Part shown: positions 17,097 to 25,588 of the stretch, in pieces
Numbering within the stretch: position 1 is the stretch's first letter
Layout of the letters: every line of letters starts with the position of its first letter
Assembly: GCA_034435035.1 (NCBI GenBank)
Contig: DAOTXW010000040.1
Location: 1-64,000, forward strand
Source of the DNA: JAHEME01 sp034435035
GTDB taxonomy: Bacteria; Chloroflexota; Anaerolineae; Aggregatilineales; UBA3940
Direction of reading: 5' to 3'
DNA: 64,000 nucleotides
Program-made: the position numbers and the translations under genes
Notes under the pieces: generated by a model
Databases searched by the model: none
What the model saw: only the letters and a program-made list of their open reading frames with translations
What the model was told of the DNA's origin: nothing

Positions 17097-17531
17097 GTGA
17101 AGACCTATTCGGCTAAAGAAGTGGAAGTCATCCGTAAATGGTACGTGGTGGATGCCGAAGGCCAGACCCTGGGGCGCATGGCCACCGTCATCGCAACGGT
17201 GCTCAGGGGCAAGAACAAGCCGATGTTCACCCCGCACGTGGACTGCGGTGACTACGTCATCGTCGTGAATGCAGATAAGTTTCAGGTGACGGGCAAGCGG
17301 ATGGACGAGAAGATGTACTATCGGCATTCGGGCTACCCGGGTGGGCTCAAAGCAGAAAGCCTGCGGACGGTTATGAAGACGAAGCCCGAGATGGCGATTA
17401 TGCAGGCTGTGCGTAAAATGCTTCCCAAGAATGCTCTGAGTCGGCAGGTCATCCAGAAGCTCAAGGTGTATTCCGGCCCTGAGCATCCGCATGCTGCCCA
17501 GCACCCCGAAGTGCTGGAAATCTCCCGCTAG
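17097..17531 (+). CDS. rplM: 50S ribosomal protein L13
   Basis: This is a 144-aa L13 starting at GTG 17097 (KTYSAKEVEVIRKWYVVDAEG), 5 nt after truA. The GAGGAG ribosome binding site lies inside the end of truA. In-frame codons upstream to 16992 overlap truA and are unconserved. It is paired with rpsI as in nearly all bacteria. Confidence 0.96.
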   Translation: MKTYSAKEVEVIRKWYVVDAEGQTLGRMATVIATVLRGKNKPMFTPHVDCGDYVIVVNADKFQVTGKRMDEKMYYRHSGYPGGLKAESLRTVMKTKPEMAIMQAVRKMLPKNALSRQVIQKLKVYSGPEHPHAAQHPEVLEISR

Positions 17532-17568
17532 TTCGGGTACCAGAGCGCAGAGATACGAGGGCGACTGA

Positions 17569-17964
17569 ATGGCTGAGCAATACTACGAAGGGGTAGGGCG
17601 TCGGAAGCGGGCAACAGCGCGGGTGCGAATCCATCCGGGCGGCTCGGGAAGCGCGGTGATCAACGGCAAGCCCGTTGAAGAATACTTCCCGCGCAGCGGT
17701 GACATGCAGATGGCCCTGGGAGCGCTGGAAGTGACCGGGACGCAGGGGCGCTTTGACGTGACAGTGAAGGTCGTCGGTGGTGGGGTGACCGGACAGACAG
17801 GCGCTGTCATGCAGGGACTGGCGCGTGCTCTCGTCAAGTACGATGAAGAATTCCGCCCGGCCCTGCGTAAAGCGGGGCTGCTGACCCGGGACCCGCGCGA
17901 GAAAGAGCGCAAAAAGCCCGGCCTCAAGCGGGCTCGCAAGGCCCCGACTTATACCAAGCGTTAG
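17569..17964 (+). CDS. rpsI: 30S ribosomal protein S9
   Basis: This is a 131-aa S9 with YYEGVGRRKRATARVRIHPG and the C-terminal KKPGLKRARKAPTYTKR, whose last residue contacts P-site tRNA. It is the last gene of the ribosomal block and is followed by a strong hairpin. Confidence 0.97.
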   Translation: MAEQYYEGVGRRKRATARVRIHPGGSGSAVINGKPVEEYFPRSGDMQMALGALEVTGTQGRFDVTVKVVGGGVTGQTGAVMQGLARALVKYDEEFRPALRKAGLLTRDPREKERKKPGLKRARKAPTYTKR

Positions 17965-18003
17965 CCTCCGACAGCCTGCGACGGCTGCACAGAGGAGTCA
18001 TGC

Positions 18004-18045
18004 CAGCACAACGGCGCTCTGCCACAGGCAGCCGCCGTTGTGCTG
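18004..18045 (+). terminator. Hairpin after rpsI
   Basis: A perfect 13-bp stem (18004-18016 with 18033-18045) encloses a loop that itself contains a CTGCC/GGCAG stem. It begins 39 nt after the rpsI stop and ends the ribosomal block. There is no T-run, so it would be a non-canonical terminator or a 3'-end stabiliser. Confidence 0.5.
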
Positions 18046-18105
18046 CTTGAGGGTCAGGGAATGCCTGCGCGTGCGCCCATCGCGGGAAATGTCCGTGCCC
18101 GGTTA

Positions 18106-18111
18106 TATAAT
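18106..18111 (+). promoter_or_regulatory. -10 element 7 nt before an ATG
   Basis: TATAAT ends 7 nt before the ATG of the methyltransferase gene. A transcript started from it would begin at or next to the ATG, giving a leaderless mRNA. No good -35 is visible at 16-18 bp. Confidence 0.5.
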
Positions 18112-18118
18112 CCATTCC

Positions 18119-18967
18119 ATGTTGATTGACCCCGTACTGTCTTATGTTCAGGTGAGACCGCTCCTGCTGGCCCGGCGACAGGGGGCGAGCCGGGCCGATC
18201 TGTCGCTCGATTTGAACCGCACGTGCACCGAGGTGACGCTGACCGATCAGGGTGTCAGCCTGCCGGGTGGACTCGCTCTGTCGTGGGGTGATGCAGACCA
18301 AATTGCTCAGGCTGAAACGGCCTGCTTCAGCGTTAGCAAGGATGGCATTCATCCTATTCGGGCTTTCTCGGACGTGACGGGGTGGGTGCGGACGCTGTTC
18401 CCGACAGACAGCGCTCCCACTATGCTGGTTTCGGGAGTGCCCATGCACCGCATCAAGGGCACAGATCCGTACCAGGATACCCTTGCCAAGATACGTGCGA
18501 TCGCGCCAGTGGTGGGGCAGGTTCTGGATACCGCAACCGGCCTGGGCTATACGGCGATTGAGGCAGCCCGTACAGCTGACCTGGTGATCACGGTGGAGGT
18601 GGATCCGGCCAGCCTCAGCATCGCTCGACAGAATCCCTGGTCGCAGGAGTTATTCGACAATCCCCGAATTACGCAGATCGTGGGCGATATCTGGGACGTC
18701 GTTGAGGAGATGCCTGACTCGAGCTTCGCGCGTATTCTCCACGATCCCCCGGCCTTCAGGCTGGCAGGCGACCTTTATTCCGCCGACTTCTATGCCGAGC
18801 TCCACCGGGTGCTCAGCCGGCGGGGACGTTTGTTTCACTACGTAGGCGATCCGGACAGCAAATCGGGCACCGGCGTCACCCGCGGAGTCGTGCGGCGGTT
18901 ACAGGAAGCCGGATTCTCCCGCGTGATTCGAAAGCCAGATGCCTTCGGGGTAGTGGCTTACCCATAG
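18119..18967 (+). CDS. Predicted SAM-dependent methyltransferase, COG2521-like
   Basis: This 282-aa protein has a Rossmann methyltransferase core: motif I LDTATGLGYTAIEAA near the middle, an acidic VITVEVDP strand, and ILHDPPAF as motif IV. The organisation, with MHRIKGTDPYQDT just before motif I, recalls the archaeal-type predicted methyltransferases of COG2521. The substrate is unknown. The ATG at 18119 lies 7 nt from a TATAAT, so it may be leaderless. Longer in-frame starts back to 18038 overlap the terminator hairpin. Confidence 0.75.
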   Translation: MLIDPVLSYVQVRPLLLARRQGASRADLSLDLNRTCTEVTLTDQGVSLPGGLALSWGDADQIAQAETACFSVSKDGIHPIRAFSDVTGWVRTLFPTDSAPTMLVSGVPMHRIKGTDPYQDTLAKIRAIAPVVGQVLDTATGLGYTAIEAARTADLVITVEVDPASLSIARQNPWSQELFDNPRITQIVGDIWDVVEEMPDSSFARILHDPPAFRLAGDLYSADFYAELHRVLSRRGRLFHYVGDPDSKSGTGVTRGVVRRLQEAGFSRVIRKPDAFGVVAYP

Positions 18968-18986
18968 GAGAATGTTGAGAGGCGGT

Positions 18987-20495
18987 ATGGGAGTGCTGAT
19001 CGTTGGGCTGGGGCCAGGCGAACCTGGTTGCATCACGCGGGCCGCATGGGATGCGCTGGCGAGCGCTGAAGAGGTCTTCCTGCGCACACGTGTTCATCCC
19101 TCCGTGCCTCATCTTCCGGTCGGGCCGGTCTACCACAGTTTTGATGAGCTGTACCAGCATGCAGCAGACTTTGGGAGCGTATATGATGGCATCGTGGCGC
19201 GCCTGCTTGACCGAGCCATGGGCGGTGCGCCGGTTGTCTATGCTGTGCCTGGCGATCCAGGAGTCGCTGAAGGGACGGTGACCCGCCTGCGGGAGGCATG
19301 CGCTCAGAGGGGGGTTGCGTTTAAGGTGCTGCATGGCGTCAGTTGCATCGAGCCTGCACTTGCGGCGCTGGGCCATGATGCTGCCGCCGGTTGCCAGATC
19401 CTGGATGCGACCGATGTCGCGATTGCCTGGCATCCACCGATCAATCCCGATCGGCCCGCGCTGATTCTCCAGCTGTACAGTCGCCGTCTGGCCTCGGATG
19501 TCAAGCTCACGCTCATGAACCAATACCCGGATGAACTTCCGGTCGCGCTGATCCACGCCGCCGGTACGCCCGAGCAGCGCGTGGATCATCTCCCGCTTTA
19601 TGAGATCGACCGGCGCGATGAGGTGGCGCATCTGACGACCCTGTACGTGCCGCCCTGCGACGTGCGTCCTGGCGCGGTCACCAGCCTTGAAGGCTTCCAG
19701 CAAACCATTGCGCAGTTGCGGTCGCCGGTCGGCTGTCCATGGGATCGGGAGCAAACCCATCAGTCGCTGCGGCCCTATCTGCTTGAGGAGACTTACGAGG
19801 TTCTTGAGGCGCTGGATGCAGATGATTCCGCGTTGCTGGCAGAGGAGCTTGGTGACCTGCTGCTCCAGATCGTCCTGCACGCGCAGATCGCGGTCGATGA
19901 CGGAGAATTCCACATGACCGACGTGATCCGCCAGATTGACGCCAAGATCAAGCGCCGCCATCCCCATGTCTGGGGAGATGCGGCTGTGAGCGGCCCGGCG
20001 GCGGTTGTAGCGAACTGGCATGTTATCAAGGCAAATGAGCGGGCCGAAAAGGGCAGCGCTGCCCGGAGCCTGCTCGATGGCGTTCCGGCGGCGTTGCCGG
20101 CGCTGGCTCAGGCCCACCAGTACGACCAGCGTGCTCGTCGGGTCGGATTCGACTGGCCGTCAGTGCAGGGGGTGATCGCCAAGCTGCACGAAGAGATCGC
20201 CGAGATACAGGCTGCTGTGAGCGATGAGGAGCGTTTCGATGAGATCGGCGATCTCCTGCTGACAGCGGCTGTCTGGGCTCGCTGGCTGAATGTGAATCCG
20301 GAAGATGCCCTGCGCGCAGCCAATCGGCGTTTCCGGGAACGATTTGTCTACATCGAGACTCGCCTGCAGGCGGCAGGCCGCCCGTGGGAAAGCGTTAGCG
20401 CCCAGGAGATGCTTGATCTGTGGGAAGAGGCAAAGCGGATTGTGCATCGAAGCGGTGAGATGGCGGACAACGAAACAGGGACCGCTCACCCATGA
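18987..20495 (+). CDS. mazG: Tetrapyrrole methylase/MazG nucleotide pyrophosphohydrolase fusion
   Basis: This is a 502-aa two-domain protein. Residues about 1-225 form an SAM-dependent tetrapyrrole methylase-like domain (GVLIVGLGPGEPG, YAVPGDPGVAEGTV). The remainder is MazG (GCPWDREQTHQSLRPYLLEETYEVLEAL and EELGDLLLQIVLHA), which hydrolyses NTPs or damaged nucleotides. The architecture matches Bacillus YabN. It starts at the ATG at 18987, after GAGAGGCGG. An ATG at 18972 is in frame. Confidence 0.92.
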   Translation: MGVLIVGLGPGEPGCITRAAWDALASAEEVFLRTRVHPSVPHLPVGPVYHSFDELYQHAADFGSVYDGIVARLLDRAMGGAPVVYAVPGDPGVAEGTVTRLREACAQRGVAFKVLHGVSCIEPALAALGHDAAAGCQILDATDVAIAWHPPINPDRPALILQLYSRRLASDVKLTLMNQYPDELPVALIHAAGTPEQRVDHLPLYEIDRRDEVAHLTTLYVPPCDVRPGAVTSLEGFQQTIAQLRSPVGCPWDREQTHQSLRPYLLEETYEVLEALDADDSALLAEELGDLLLQIVLHAQIAVDDGEFHMTDVIRQIDAKIKRRHPHVWGDAAVSGPAAVVANWHVIKANERAEKGSAARSLLDGVPAALPALAQAHQYDQRARRVGFDWPSVQGVIAKLHEEIAEIQAAVSDEERFDEIGDLLLTAAVWARWLNVNPEDALRAANRRFRERFVYIETRLQAAGRPWESVSAQEMLDLWEEAKRIVHRSGEMADNETGTAHP

Positions 20496-20522
20496 GCTGT
20501 CCCTGGCGCAACGGTGATCCAG

Positions 20523-20596
20523 TCGGGGCGGCGGGATTCGAACCCACGACCTCAGCGTCCCGATCGCTGCGCGCTACCAAGCTGCGCTACGCCCCG
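20523..20596 (-). tRNA. tRNA-Pro (CGG)
   Basis: Read on the minus strand, the 74-nt sequence folds as a cloverleaf: a perfect 7-bp acceptor (CGGGGCG/CGCCCCG), D arm AGCGCAGCTTGGTAGCGC, anticodon stem CAGCG/CGCTG with loop ATCGGGA (anticodon CGG), and T arm GTGGGTTCGAATCCCGC. The discriminator base is A. CCA is not encoded. It reads codon CCG and lies in the gap between mazG and a PfkB kinase gene. Confidence 0.95.
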
Positions 20597-20612
20597 TTCC
20601 TGAGTGTGGTAA

Positions 20613-20641
20613 AGTATAACGCGCACGGCGCTTTTTGACAA
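20613..20641 (-). promoter_or_regulatory. Promoter of tRNA-Pro
   Basis: On the minus strand TTGTCA (20641-20636) and TATACT (20618-20613) are 17 bp apart. The predicted start near 20606 lies about 10 nt before the mature tRNA 5' end. The plus-strand reading of the same -35 (TTGACA) has no -10. Confidence 0.75.
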
Positions 20642-20679
20642 CCTGGGCTCCTCCACCATCAAGGACACCGTTCTTGCCC

Positions 20680-21603
20680 ATGAAGATCGTCGGAATCGGC
20701 AACCCTGTCTACGATTACATCAAGACACCCGAGGTAGATACCCGGACACGCATTCTCTCAGGCTGTTCCACCAATGCTTGCCTGGCAGTTCGCCGGCTGG
20801 GCGCCGATGCAGTGCTGGTCGGCAGCATTGGCGAGGACTTCGCCACGGCGTTCCGTCAGCAGATGGCCAGCTATGGGATCGCCAGCCACCTGTATCCTTC
20901 ACGCGAGACAGGCGGTTTCAGTCTGATCTACTACGACACGCTGGGCAATCGACACCTCGATGTGCTGGGTCGGGCAGAGCCCATCCCCGCTGTACCCGGC
21001 CCACTGATGGCTGACGCGGATTTCGTGATCATTGGCCCCATCCTTGGCGAAGTCAATGCCAGTCTGGTGCGCGAGGCACGATCCGCCTGCCGCGGGCAGG
21101 TCCTGCTCGATCCCCAGGGCCTGCTGCGGCGCATCGGAGAGGACGGGCGGGTTGAGCACTACCGCAGCCCGGAGATCGATGAGATCATCAGGCTCTGCCA
21201 TGTGGTGAAAGCTAACGAGGTAGAAGCTGAGGTGATCACCGGCATCCACCCGCGTGAGAGTGAGGATCACCTGCGCCGGGCCACCGAAACCCTGCATGGG
21301 TTGGGGTGCGAAGTCGCCATTGTTACGCTGGCCGCCGAAGGCTCAGCGGTCTTTGATGGCCGCACGTATATTCGTATTCCCGCTTATGCTACCCGCGCCG
21401 TCGATCCAACTGGTGCGGGTGATACCTATGCAGGCGGCTTCATGGTGGGCTACCTCAAGTACAGCTCGCTCAAGGAAGCCTGCTATTATGGTTCCTGCGT
21501 CGCATCGGTAATGGTTGAGAATGTCGGGCCAGACTTTCCTCTGACGCTGGCGGAGGCAGATCGACGCTTTGATATTCTCATGAAGAATGGAGGAAGCTAC
21601 TAA
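20680..21603 (+). CDS. PfkB-family carbohydrate kinase
   Basis: This 307-aa ribokinase-fold enzyme has the N-terminal ATP/sugar region (GNPVYDYI, GCSTNACLAVRRLGAD) and the PfkB signature 2 DPTGAGDTYAGG, with the catalytic Asp and anion hole. It probably phosphorylates a sugar or nucleoside, but the exact substrate is not readable. It overlaps the next gene, a CDP-alcohol phosphatidyltransferase, so the two may act in one lipid head-group pathway. The start is the ATG at 20680. Confidence 0.88.
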   Translation: MKIVGIGNPVYDYIKTPEVDTRTRILSGCSTNACLAVRRLGADAVLVGSIGEDFATAFRQQMASYGIASHLYPSRETGGFSLIYYDTLGNRHLDVLGRAEPIPAVPGPLMADADFVIIGPILGEVNASLVREARSACRGQVLLDPQGLLRRIGEDGRVEHYRSPEIDEIIRLCHVVKANEVEAEVITGIHPRESEDHLRRATETLHGLGCEVAIVTLAAEGSAVFDGRTYIRIPAYATRAVDPTGAGDTYAGGFMVGYLKYSSLKEACYYGSCVASVMVENVGPDFPLTLAEADRRFDILMKNGGSY

Positions 21604-22204
21604 CAGCCACATGTTGATTCAGAACCGCGGACTTTATGAGAAAATGGTGCATTCCCTGGGTCGGGTAGGCGTGGCCATTGGGCTCTCGCCCGATTTCTGG
21701 ACACTGGCGGGGCTCGCCCTCTCTGTGGTAACAGCCGCCCTGCTGGCATATCGCCTGCTTGGCTGGTCACTGCTGGCAATGGCCTTAATGGCCCTGACCG
21801 ACATGATGGACGGGGCTACTGCGCGCGCCGCGAATCGGATCACGCGCTTTGGCGGTGTGCTTGACCACGTCTCGGATCGCTACGCGGAGATCTTCCTCGC
21901 CGGTGGGGTGATGCTCAGCGGGCTTGTTGCGCCGATATGGGTGTTGTTCGGCATCGCTGGGGCGCTGATGGCCAGCTATGTTCGTGGCAAGGCGGAGTCC
22001 ATGGCCGGAATCGCCAATGCGAACGTTGGCCTTGCCGGGCGCACGGAGAAGGCGCTGATCATTGTGGCCGGAATCCTGATCGAGATGAGCCGCATCGGGA
22101 CCGGGGCGCTGCAGTGGGCTTTCATCGTCATGGGGATCATCTCCCATGTGACGGCTGTCCAGCGAATGCTGTTCGTGCGCCGTGCAACGCTGGAGCAGGG
22201 GTAG
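21587..22204 (+). CDS. CDP-alcohol phosphatidyltransferase
   Basis: This integral membrane enzyme of about 205 aa has the full family motif at DMMDGATARAANRITRFGGVLDHVSDRYAE: D-x2-DG-x2-AR-x8-G-x3-D-x3-D. It transfers a phosphatidyl group from CDP-diacylglycerol to an alcohol. The family includes phosphatidylglycerophosphate and phosphatidylinositol phosphate synthases, and the acceptor here is unknown. A second possible start is the ATG at 21611. It overlaps the PfkB gene and lies 3 nt before the Lgt-like gene. Confidence 0.88.
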   Translation: MEEATNSHMLIQNRGLYEKMVHSLGRVGVAIGLSPDFWTLAGLALSVVTAALLAYRLLGWSLLAMALMALTDMMDGATARAANRITRFGGVLDHVSDRYAEIFLAGGVMLSGLVAPIWVLFGIAGALMASYVRGKAESMAGIANANVGLAGRTEKALIIVAGILIEMSRIGTGALQWAFIVMGIISHVTAVQRMLFVRRATLEQG

Positions 22205-22207
22205 GGC

Positions 22208-23041
22208 GTGGTGTTCGAGTCCGCCGGTATTCGGGCCGGGGCGCTGACTCTCTCGTATTACGGCCTCATACTCACGGCTGCCGTCATCGTAGCGGCATCC
22301 CTGGCCCAGTGGCGCGCCCGTCGGGCCGGGCAAGCGCCCGCCCTGGTGCTGGATCTGCTCATCTGGGCGCTGGTTGGGGGCCTGATCGGGGCGCGGCTGC
22401 TGTTTGTGCTGAATCCCCCTCCTTCTGTCGCGCAGTTCTATGATCGCCAGTGGTATCTTACCCACCCTCTTGATCTGCAGGTTGGCCCGCTGGCGCTCTG
22501 GAGCGGCGGCCTCAGCGGAGCCGGGGCGCTGCTGGGCGGCGGAATCGCCGCCTGGCTGTTCCTCCGGCATCGCAGGCTCAACGTCTGGCACTGGGCAGAC
22601 CTGCTGGCCCCGGCGGTGCTGATCGGGGCTGCATTGACCAGCCAGGCGGCTGTTGTTGCGGGCGATCTGTACGGGCCGCCCACCACACTGCCATGGGGGA
22701 TTGAGGTCGAGCACCCTGTTCCTCCATATGATACGCCTGGCTCCGGCAGCAGGATGCGCTTTCACCCCACGCCGGTGTATGAGAGCCTCTGGGCGCTGGC
22801 TGGGCTGGCCGTCCTCATTCAGGCGGAGCGCCGCGGCGGGCTCCGGCAAGGCGATGGCGTTCTGCTGGCCCTGCTGCTGTGGGCGCCGGGGTTGTTCCTG
22901 GCTGGCTGGCTGCGGCTCGACACCAGCGCAGTGATCTTTGGCCTCTCGGAAATGCAGGTGCTGTCGGGGATTCTGTTTGGGCTGTCTCTGGCTGCCTGGA
23001 TCTTCCGGCGGCGGGCAGGCGCGGGGAAACCCCCATTGTGA
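22208..23041 (+). CDS. Divergent Lgt-like membrane protein
   Basis: This 277-aa multi-pass protein aligns with prolipoprotein diacylglyceryl transferase: YYGLI near residue 18, GARLLFVL near 61, GGLSGAGALLGG near 100, HPTPVYESL near 186. Key positions of the E. coli enzyme are not conserved. The His of the HGG motif aligns with Ala105, the RIGNFINGE motif reads SQAAVVAGD, and the C-terminal Arg/Glu pair aligns with Leu/Gly. It may be a divergent transferase or a non-catalytic relative. It starts at GTG, following the phosphatidyltransferase. Confidence 0.7.
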   Translation: MVFESAGIRAGALTLSYYGLILTAAVIVAASLAQWRARRAGQAPALVLDLLIWALVGGLIGARLLFVLNPPPSVAQFYDRQWYLTHPLDLQVGPLALWSGGLSGAGALLGGGIAAWLFLRHRRLNVWHWADLLAPAVLIGAALTSQAAVVAGDLYGPPTTLPWGIEVEHPVPPYDTPGSGSRMRFHPTPVYESLWALAGLAVLIQAERRGGLRQGDGVLLALLLWAPGLFLAGWLRLDTSAVIFGLSEMQVLSGILFGLSLAAWIFRRRAGAGKPPL

Positions 23042-23128
23042 TCTCGGTGCTGGGCTGCTACCATTCAAATGATAACTGGCGGTGTTTACTGAGTGGCATA
23101 GCATGGCTGGCAGCGTGGCGGAGGAACG

Positions 23129-24052
23129 ATGATTGAGACGGTGGATCTGACCAAATACTTCGATACTTTTGTCGCAGTCGAGCGGGTATCGCTCCGCATC
23201 CAACCCGGCGAAGTGCTCGCGCTGCTGGGCCCGAATGGGGCCGGCAAGACCACAACGGTGCGGATGCTGACCTCTATCCTGCAGCCATCATCTGGCGTCG
23301 CCCGGGTAGCCGGCTATGACGTGGCGCGCAATCCTGAGGAAGTACGTGCGCGCGTGGGAGTGCTGACCGAAGGGCATGGACTGTACCTGCGTATGCGCGG
23401 GCGAGAGTACCTGGACTTCTTCGGGGAGCTGTACGGACTGGACACGAACCTCCGGCGGCCGCGTGCTGAAGCGCTGGCTGCGCGCTTTGGGCTGCGCGAA
23501 GCGCTGGATCGCCGCCTGGGTGAGTATTCCAAGGGCATGCGTCAGAAGCTCGCACTCGTCCGGGCAATGCTGCATAACCCGCCGGTGCTGATGCTGGACG
23601 AGCCGACTTCGGCAATGGATCCATACAGCGCGCGGCAGGTGCGCAATGCTATTCATGATCTGCGCGGCGACGGTCGCACGGTGCTGATCTGCACGCACAA
23701 CCTGGCTGAGGCCGAGGAGCTGGCCGATCGGATTGCGATCATACGCCGCGGAAGCATCATCGCACAGGGCACGCCTATGGAGCTCAAGTCCAGCCTGCTG
23801 GGGCCACCGCTGCTGGAAGTCCGGACGGTTGGCCATTTGAACGGCAACCTCGGGGGGCTAAATCACCTGGTGGAGATTGACAGCCGGGGCCATAACTGGA
23901 TGCGCTTTCGGGCCTCGGATCCGGCTGCGGCTAACCCCCGGGTGCTGCAGCATCTGGCTGAGCAGGGCGTCGAAGTGGTCACCCTCAGCGAGGTTCCCCA
24001 GAGCCTTGAGGATGTCTACCTGCGCGTCGTCGGCGATGGCGAACCGGTCTGA
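23129..24052 (+). CDS. ABC transporter ATP-binding protein
   Basis: This is a 307-aa ATPase. Walker A is GPNGAGKTT (near residue 34), the signature is YSKGMRQKLALVRA, Walker B is VLMLDEPTSAMDP and the H-loop is ICTHNLAEAEEL. It is of the COG1131 drug/antibiotic or natA-like export type, with a C-terminal domain of about 90 residues. It pairs with the permease gene 30 nt downstream. GAGGAACG precedes the ATG. Confidence 0.93.
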   Translation: MIETVDLTKYFDTFVAVERVSLRIQPGEVLALLGPNGAGKTTTVRMLTSILQPSSGVARVAGYDVARNPEEVRARVGVLTEGHGLYLRMRGREYLDFFGELYGLDTNLRRPRAEALAARFGLREALDRRLGEYSKGMRQKLALVRAMLHNPPVLMLDEPTSAMDPYSARQVRNAIHDLRGDGRTVLICTHNLAEAEELADRIAIIRRGSIIAQGTPMELKSSLLGPPLLEVRTVGHLNGNLGGLNHLVEIDSRGHNWMRFRASDPAAANPRVLQHLAEQGVEVVTLSEVPQSLEDVYLRVVGDGEPV

Positions 24053-24082
24053 AGCTGAGAAAGCGCTGAGGAAATTCACGCG

Positions 24083-25588
24083 ATGGCAACAACTCTTGCA
24101 CCCACTATGAATGAGGTCAGCACAGGCCTGCGTCACTGGCTGAGCCTGACGCGCTGGAATATGGCCCGCGCCCTGATCGTCACGCGCCGCGAAGTCTCTG
24201 ATATGTACCGTGACTGGCGCATCATCGTCCCCTCGGTCGTTCTGACGCTGGTATTTCCCAGCATTGCCAACTGGGGCGCCGGGCGCATGCTGGCCTTTAC
24301 CGCCCAGTATGGCGCTGAGCTGGTAGCAGAGCGCCTGATCCCGTTTCTCCTCATGGTTGTGGGCTTCTTCCCGATCTCTTTCTCCCTGATCATCGCTCTG
24401 GAAAGTTTCGTGGGGGAAAAAGAGCGCCATAGCCTTGAGCCGCTGCTGGCTACGCCCCTCACGAACCTGCAGCTCTACATCGGCAAGACTCTGAGCGCGA
24501 CCCTCCCCCCGGTCGTGGGCAGTATGCTGGGAGTCACGGTCTATCTGGCCGGCATCTACGCCAATGTTGACTGGCTGCCGCCTGCTGAACTGGTCGTGCA
24601 GATTGTGCTGCTCAACCTCGTGCAGGCGCTGGTGATGGTATCTGCGGCGGTGGTTGTCTCCAGCCAGGTGACCAGCGTCCGTGCTGCCAACCTGCTCGCC
24701 AGCTTCATCATCATCCCGATGTCGTTCCTGATTCAGGCCGAGGCCATGATCATGTTCTGGGCGAACTACGGGGTGCTGTGGCTGATCCTGCTGGGGCTGC
24801 TGCTGGTGAACATCCTGCTGGTTCGGATGGGCGTGCAGATATTTAATCGCGAGGAGCTGCTTGGGCGGGACATTGACGAGCTCAACCTGATCGGCGGCCT
24901 CAAGAAATGGTTCAACCTGACGTTGGCGCGGCGGAGTGCGAGCGGCACGCCCCGCCGCCCGTGGAAGTGGTATCGCGAGGAAGTGCTGGCCGTTGTTGGC
25001 CGAATGTGGCCTGCTGTGGCGGTGGTTGCGATCGCGATGGGCGCTGCCTTCTATGTCGGTATGCAGTATGCTGAGGTCTACCAGATACCTGCCAACCTGT
25101 TCCGCGTGGATGACTGGCTGGAGCGTTTCCAGTTCGCGCTTGAGGCGTCGGGGTTCACCGGATTGCAGGGAGTAGCGTTGATTGCGTGGCAGAACATTCG
25201 TGTGCTGGCCGTCGCATCTGGCTTGGCGGTATTCTCTTTTGGTGTGCTGGCCGTCATGCTGCTGATGGTGCCTCTGGGGCTGGCAGGCTTCCTGAGCGCC
25301 ACGATGCTCACTGCCGGGATCGATCCGCTGACCGTATGGGCGGCGCTGATCCCGCACAGCCTGCTGGAGATCCCGGCAGCGATACTGGCGGGGGCCGCCG
25401 CCCTGCGCCTCGGCGCCGTGGTGATCTCCCCGCCTCCCGGAAAGACCGTCGGGCAGGCCTGGACGGAAGCCCTGGCTGATGCTACCCGGCTCTGGTTCAC
25501 CCTGATCCTGCCCATGCTGATTCTGGCCGCGTTTGTAGAGATCTTCGTCACACCCGGACTGATCCGCCTGGTGGTCGGGGCATTCTGA
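24083..25588 (+). CDS. ABC-2 type permease fused to a SpoIIM-like domain
   Basis: This 501-aa membrane protein has two parts. Residues about 30-270 form an ABC-2 permease (six or so hydrophobic segments, with ESFVGEKERHSLEPLLATPL after the second). Residues about 310-501 are another membrane domain with NIRVLAVASG, LIPHSLLEIPAAILAGAAALRLG and GKTVGQAWTEAL, features of the SpoIIM/DUF95 family. SpoIIM-like proteins are usually separate genes near ABC loci. Its ATPase is encoded just upstream. The exported substrate is unknown. Confidence 0.82.
   Translation: MATTLAPTMNEVSTGLRHWLSLTRWNMARALIVTRREVSDMYRDWRIIVPSVVLTLVFPSIANWGAGRMLAFTAQYGAELVAERLIPFLLMVVGFFPISFSLIIALESFVGEKERHSLEPLLATPLTNLQLYIGKTLSATLPPVVGSMLGVTVYLAGIYANVDWLPPAELVVQIVLLNLVQALVMVSAAVVVSSQVTSVRAANLLASFIIIPMSFLIQAEAMIMFWANYGVLWLILLGLLLVNILLVRMGVQIFNREELLGRDIDELNLIGGLKKWFNLTLARRSASGTPRRPWKWYREEVLAVVGRMWPAVAVVAIAMGAAFYVGMQYAEVYQIPANLFRVDDWLERFQFALEASGFTGLQGVALIAWQNIRVLAVASGLAVFSFGVLAVMLLMVPLGLAGFLSATMLTAGIDPLTVWAALIPHSLLEIPAAILAGAAALRLGAVVISPPPGKTVGQAWTEALADATRLWFTLILPMLILAAFVEIFVTPGLIRLVVGAF

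Noticed and set aside
18004..18045. Riboswitch before the methyltransferase gene
   Set aside because: It is a single long symmetric stem with no multi-helix aptamer pattern, and the -10 for the next gene lies after it.
18876..20117. Minus-strand open frame of 413 codons opposite mazG
   Set aside because: It is an antisense shadow of the tetrapyrrole methylase/MazG gene, with no recognisable domain.
20635..20640. TTGACA on the plus strand before the PfkB kinase gene
   Set aside because: No -10 lies at 16-18 bp downstream. The same bases read on the minus strand fit the tRNA-Pro promoter with correct spacing.
21785..23203. Minus-strand open frame of 472 codons opposite the phosphatidyltransferase and Lgt-like genes
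   Set aside because: It is rich in Pro, Gln and Arg, mirrors membrane-protein codons, and covers the spacer without a ribosome binding site.
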